Assembly: GCF_011386835.1 (NCBI RefSeq)
Contig: NC_088809.1
Span: 6,430,001 to 6,494,000 of the forward strand
Reading direction: 5' to 3'
Origin: Chrysemys picta bellii
Taxonomy: Eukaryota; Chordata; Testudines; Emydidae
Length of the DNA: 64,000 bases
The translations under genes and the position numbers were made by a program. Every line of letters starts with the position of its first letter. Positions within the stretch are counted from its first letter, which is position 1. Below, one piece after another: positions 28,971 to 64,000 of the stretch. The notes under the pieces were generated by a model. That model saw only the letters and a program-made list of their open reading frames with translations. It ran no database searches and was not told where the DNA came from.

Positions 28971-29065
28971 AAGGTGAGTGAGGTAACATCTTTTATTGGA
29001 CCAACTTCTGTTGGTGAGAGAGACAAGCTTTTGAACCATACAGAGCTCTTCAGGATAGCGTCATT
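28971..29065 (+). repeat. SINE-like fragment with TTTTATTGGACCAACTTC block
   Basis: GAGGTAACATCTTTTATTGG, CCAACTTCTGTTGGTGAGAG and GAGACAAGCTTTTGAACC form a block I recall as common in turtle and crocodilian interspersed repeats. A shorter trace occurs at 50939-50985. Confidence 0.5.
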
Positions 29066-29699
29066 TCCATAATCAGTCAAAGTTGCATCTACAGTAGGGG
29101 GGGAAAAAAGCTATATTTTACCCTGTTTTAGCTAACACATGGTAATTTATACACTGTAATATTCCAGTAAGGACAAGGCAGTTGTTGTTTTAACACGTTA
29201 GCAAGTTGAGGTAAAACTAAGCTCCTGCTCCTCCTTGGTGTTTACGACCTTAACCTGCTAAAACTACAAATAATCTCGTCCACACTACGTATTAATTAAT
29301 GCATGGTAAAAAACAACAACAACAACAAAAACACCCTTTCTCTTAGTGAAGACAAGGCTGAAGGGTACGGGGATCCACATTTTAGCTCATCACTGAAAAA
29401 AAAGAAAATTACATTCCCAGGTTAGGAAGTTACTGAAGATTTAGAGCCATGACCAATCTTTTTGCTTGTATGCTCTCCCCCCCCCTTGTTTTATTAGACT
29501 GTACCTCCTTCATAGCAGGGACAGCCCCCAGTGTTTTTTGGACACGAACACGACATGAATAAGGAAAATAATTTAGAAGGCAGTTTGGTGGGGACAGGAC
29601 ACAGGGCATTGCATGGCAGCAGTGACTAATTCACAGCTGCTTCTCTCCCCAAGAGCCGGGTTTTCCTCTCACGGGCACCAGTTTTAGGCCGCTGTAACT

Positions 29700-30251
29700 C
29701 CATGAGTTCCACTGACCTCCCCTCTTCCCAGCCTTTCTTTCCGACCATCTCCCTCTTCCACCCCACCCAAACGCACCCCTCTTCCCCCTCTCTGCCCGAA
29801 ATGCGCCCCCTTTCCCCCCTCTGCTCCCCACTTTCCACTCCTCCCTCCCCATTGCCCCCCCTTACACCGTCTCCTCACCCCCCTCTGGTTTCACCACCTC
29901 CCTCTCTCCCCCTTCACCTCCCCCGGGCGCCCCTCTGCCGGCCCTTCCTCCCCCTCACACCTTCCCCCCGTTCTCTCCCGTCCCTCCCCCGACCTTCTCC
30001 CTGACGCCTCCCCCCGGCTCCGGCCCAGCGGGAGCAAATCATCCCCCGGCCTCATCTCCCCACCCCCTCGCCGTGCGCGCTCTCCGGCGCCGCCGCCGCG
30101 GCCGCTGGCTCCTCCTGGCCCTCCCCGGGCGGAGAGCGTCCGGGTGCTGCTGGGCGGTGGGAGCCCCCCGGGTGCGGGGCGTGGGGGGAGGTGGAGCGGG
30201 CCGGGCAGGCAGGCGGGGGGGAGGTGGTGGCGGCGGCTCCGCACACCCAAG
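29700..30251 (+). promoter_or_regulatory. APPBP2: APPBP2 CpG-rich promoter and 5' UTR
   Basis: Composition rises sharply from about 29740. The first part (29740-30020) is almost pure C and T on the plus strand. The second (30020-30251) is CpG- and G-rich and runs into exon 1. No TATA box was seen. No ATG occurs on the plus strand between about 29810 and the start codon, so there is no upstream ORF in the proximal 5' UTR. The transcription start is not determinable here. Confidence 0.75.
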
Positions 30252-63681
<33,430 letters not shown>

Positions 63682-64000
63682 AGAACTTGGTCAATTAACC
63701 AATTAAGTTTTTTTCCCCCAAGATTACAAGGGAAAGTCATACTGTGAAATCTAAACCATGTAGTTTTCTGGGGGCTGGAATTTGCATTGAAACACTGGTC
63801 CAGTCCATTGAAGAGTGCCCATACAGATGAATACGAGTTAAGTTCTTATCAGCATGTGTATGGCATGTTTAGTTTGGCTTATTGAATTTGAATACCAAAC
63901 ACCAGGATCCCCTCCCCCTTCTTCTGCAAAAGAAGCTACTTTGCAGGAAATCTGCAAATAAACTTAAATAAAACTGTTTAAGAGTTAAAAGAGTTGCATT
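63682..64000 (+). other. APPBP2: APPBP2 3' UTR (start) with candidate polyadenylation signals
   Basis: AT-rich non-coding sequence after the stop codon. Two AATAAA hexamers lie at 63957-63962 and 63967-63972. The mammalian 3' UTR is several kilobases long, so these may be a proximal site, with more 3' UTR beyond the window. Confidence 0.6.

Larger units (their letters stand above)
17792..30251. other. Intergenic region between divergent PPM1D and APPBP2, rich in transposons
   Basis: About 12.5 kb between the two start codons. It includes both promoter/5' UTR zones, whose extents are given separately. No protein-coding or structural RNA gene was recognised in it. The parts not listed as repeats (for example 21300-22000, 22500-23640, 24000-24940 and 29100-29690) are AT-rich sequence without a signal I can name. 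Confidence 0.8.

Overview
The window is a piece of a vertebrate nuclear genome, most likely from a turtle (probably a hidden-neck, cryptodiran turtle). It shows split genes with GT-AG introns and CpG-rich 5' ends. The repeats are CR1-type LINEs, MIR-like and L2-like relics, many small non-autonomous hAT and Tigger elements, and tRNA-derived SINEs carrying the segment typical of turtle SINEs (GTAGCAGCCGTGTTAGTCTG and close variants). The turtle assignment rests on remembered repeat families and was not tested by a search.

Layout: two protein-coding genes lie head to head. On the minus strand is the 5' part of PPM1D (WIP1, a PP2C-family Ser/Thr phosphatase): coding exon 1 at 17329-17791, exon 2 at 6946-7174 and exon 3 at 4170-4294. 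The remaining exons lie beyond position 1. On the plus strand is the complete coding region of APPBP2 (PAT1): thirteen coding exons from 30252 to 63681, which join without a frame break into 586 codons, followed by the beginning of the 3' UTR. The start codons are about 12.5 kb apart. The same divergent neighbour pair is known from human 17q23, so this is conserved synteny rather than an operon-like unit. The two products act in different pathways: damage-signal shut-off for PPM1D, and APP sorting plus Cullin-2 ubiquitin-ligase substrate recognition for APPBP2.

Regions: 1-17328 is PPM1D introns 3 to 1 with old repeats and DNA-transposon fragments. 17329-18190 is the CpG-rich PPM1D first exon and promoter. 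18190-29700 is an intergenic block dense in transposable elements, including a CR1 LINE (25257-27035) split by a 333-bp hairpin hAT element and by a second, multi-hairpin MITE. 29700-30700 is the APPBP2 CpG-rich promoter and first exon, preceded by a strongly pyrimidine-rich tract. 30393-43164 is the 12.8-kb first intron. 43165-64000 holds the remaining APPBP2 exons.

No new multi-gene system was found. The most unusual material is in the repeats: all three tRNA-SINE insertions recognised have the same fold-back (inverted-duplicate) structure with their own target-site duplications, and one MITE family consists of up to three successive hairpins. In the genes, the points worth checking are a cluster of non-conservative substitutions in APPBP2 exon 4, a 76-bp APPBP2 intron, and a tandem (NAGNAG) acceptor at PPM1D exon 2.
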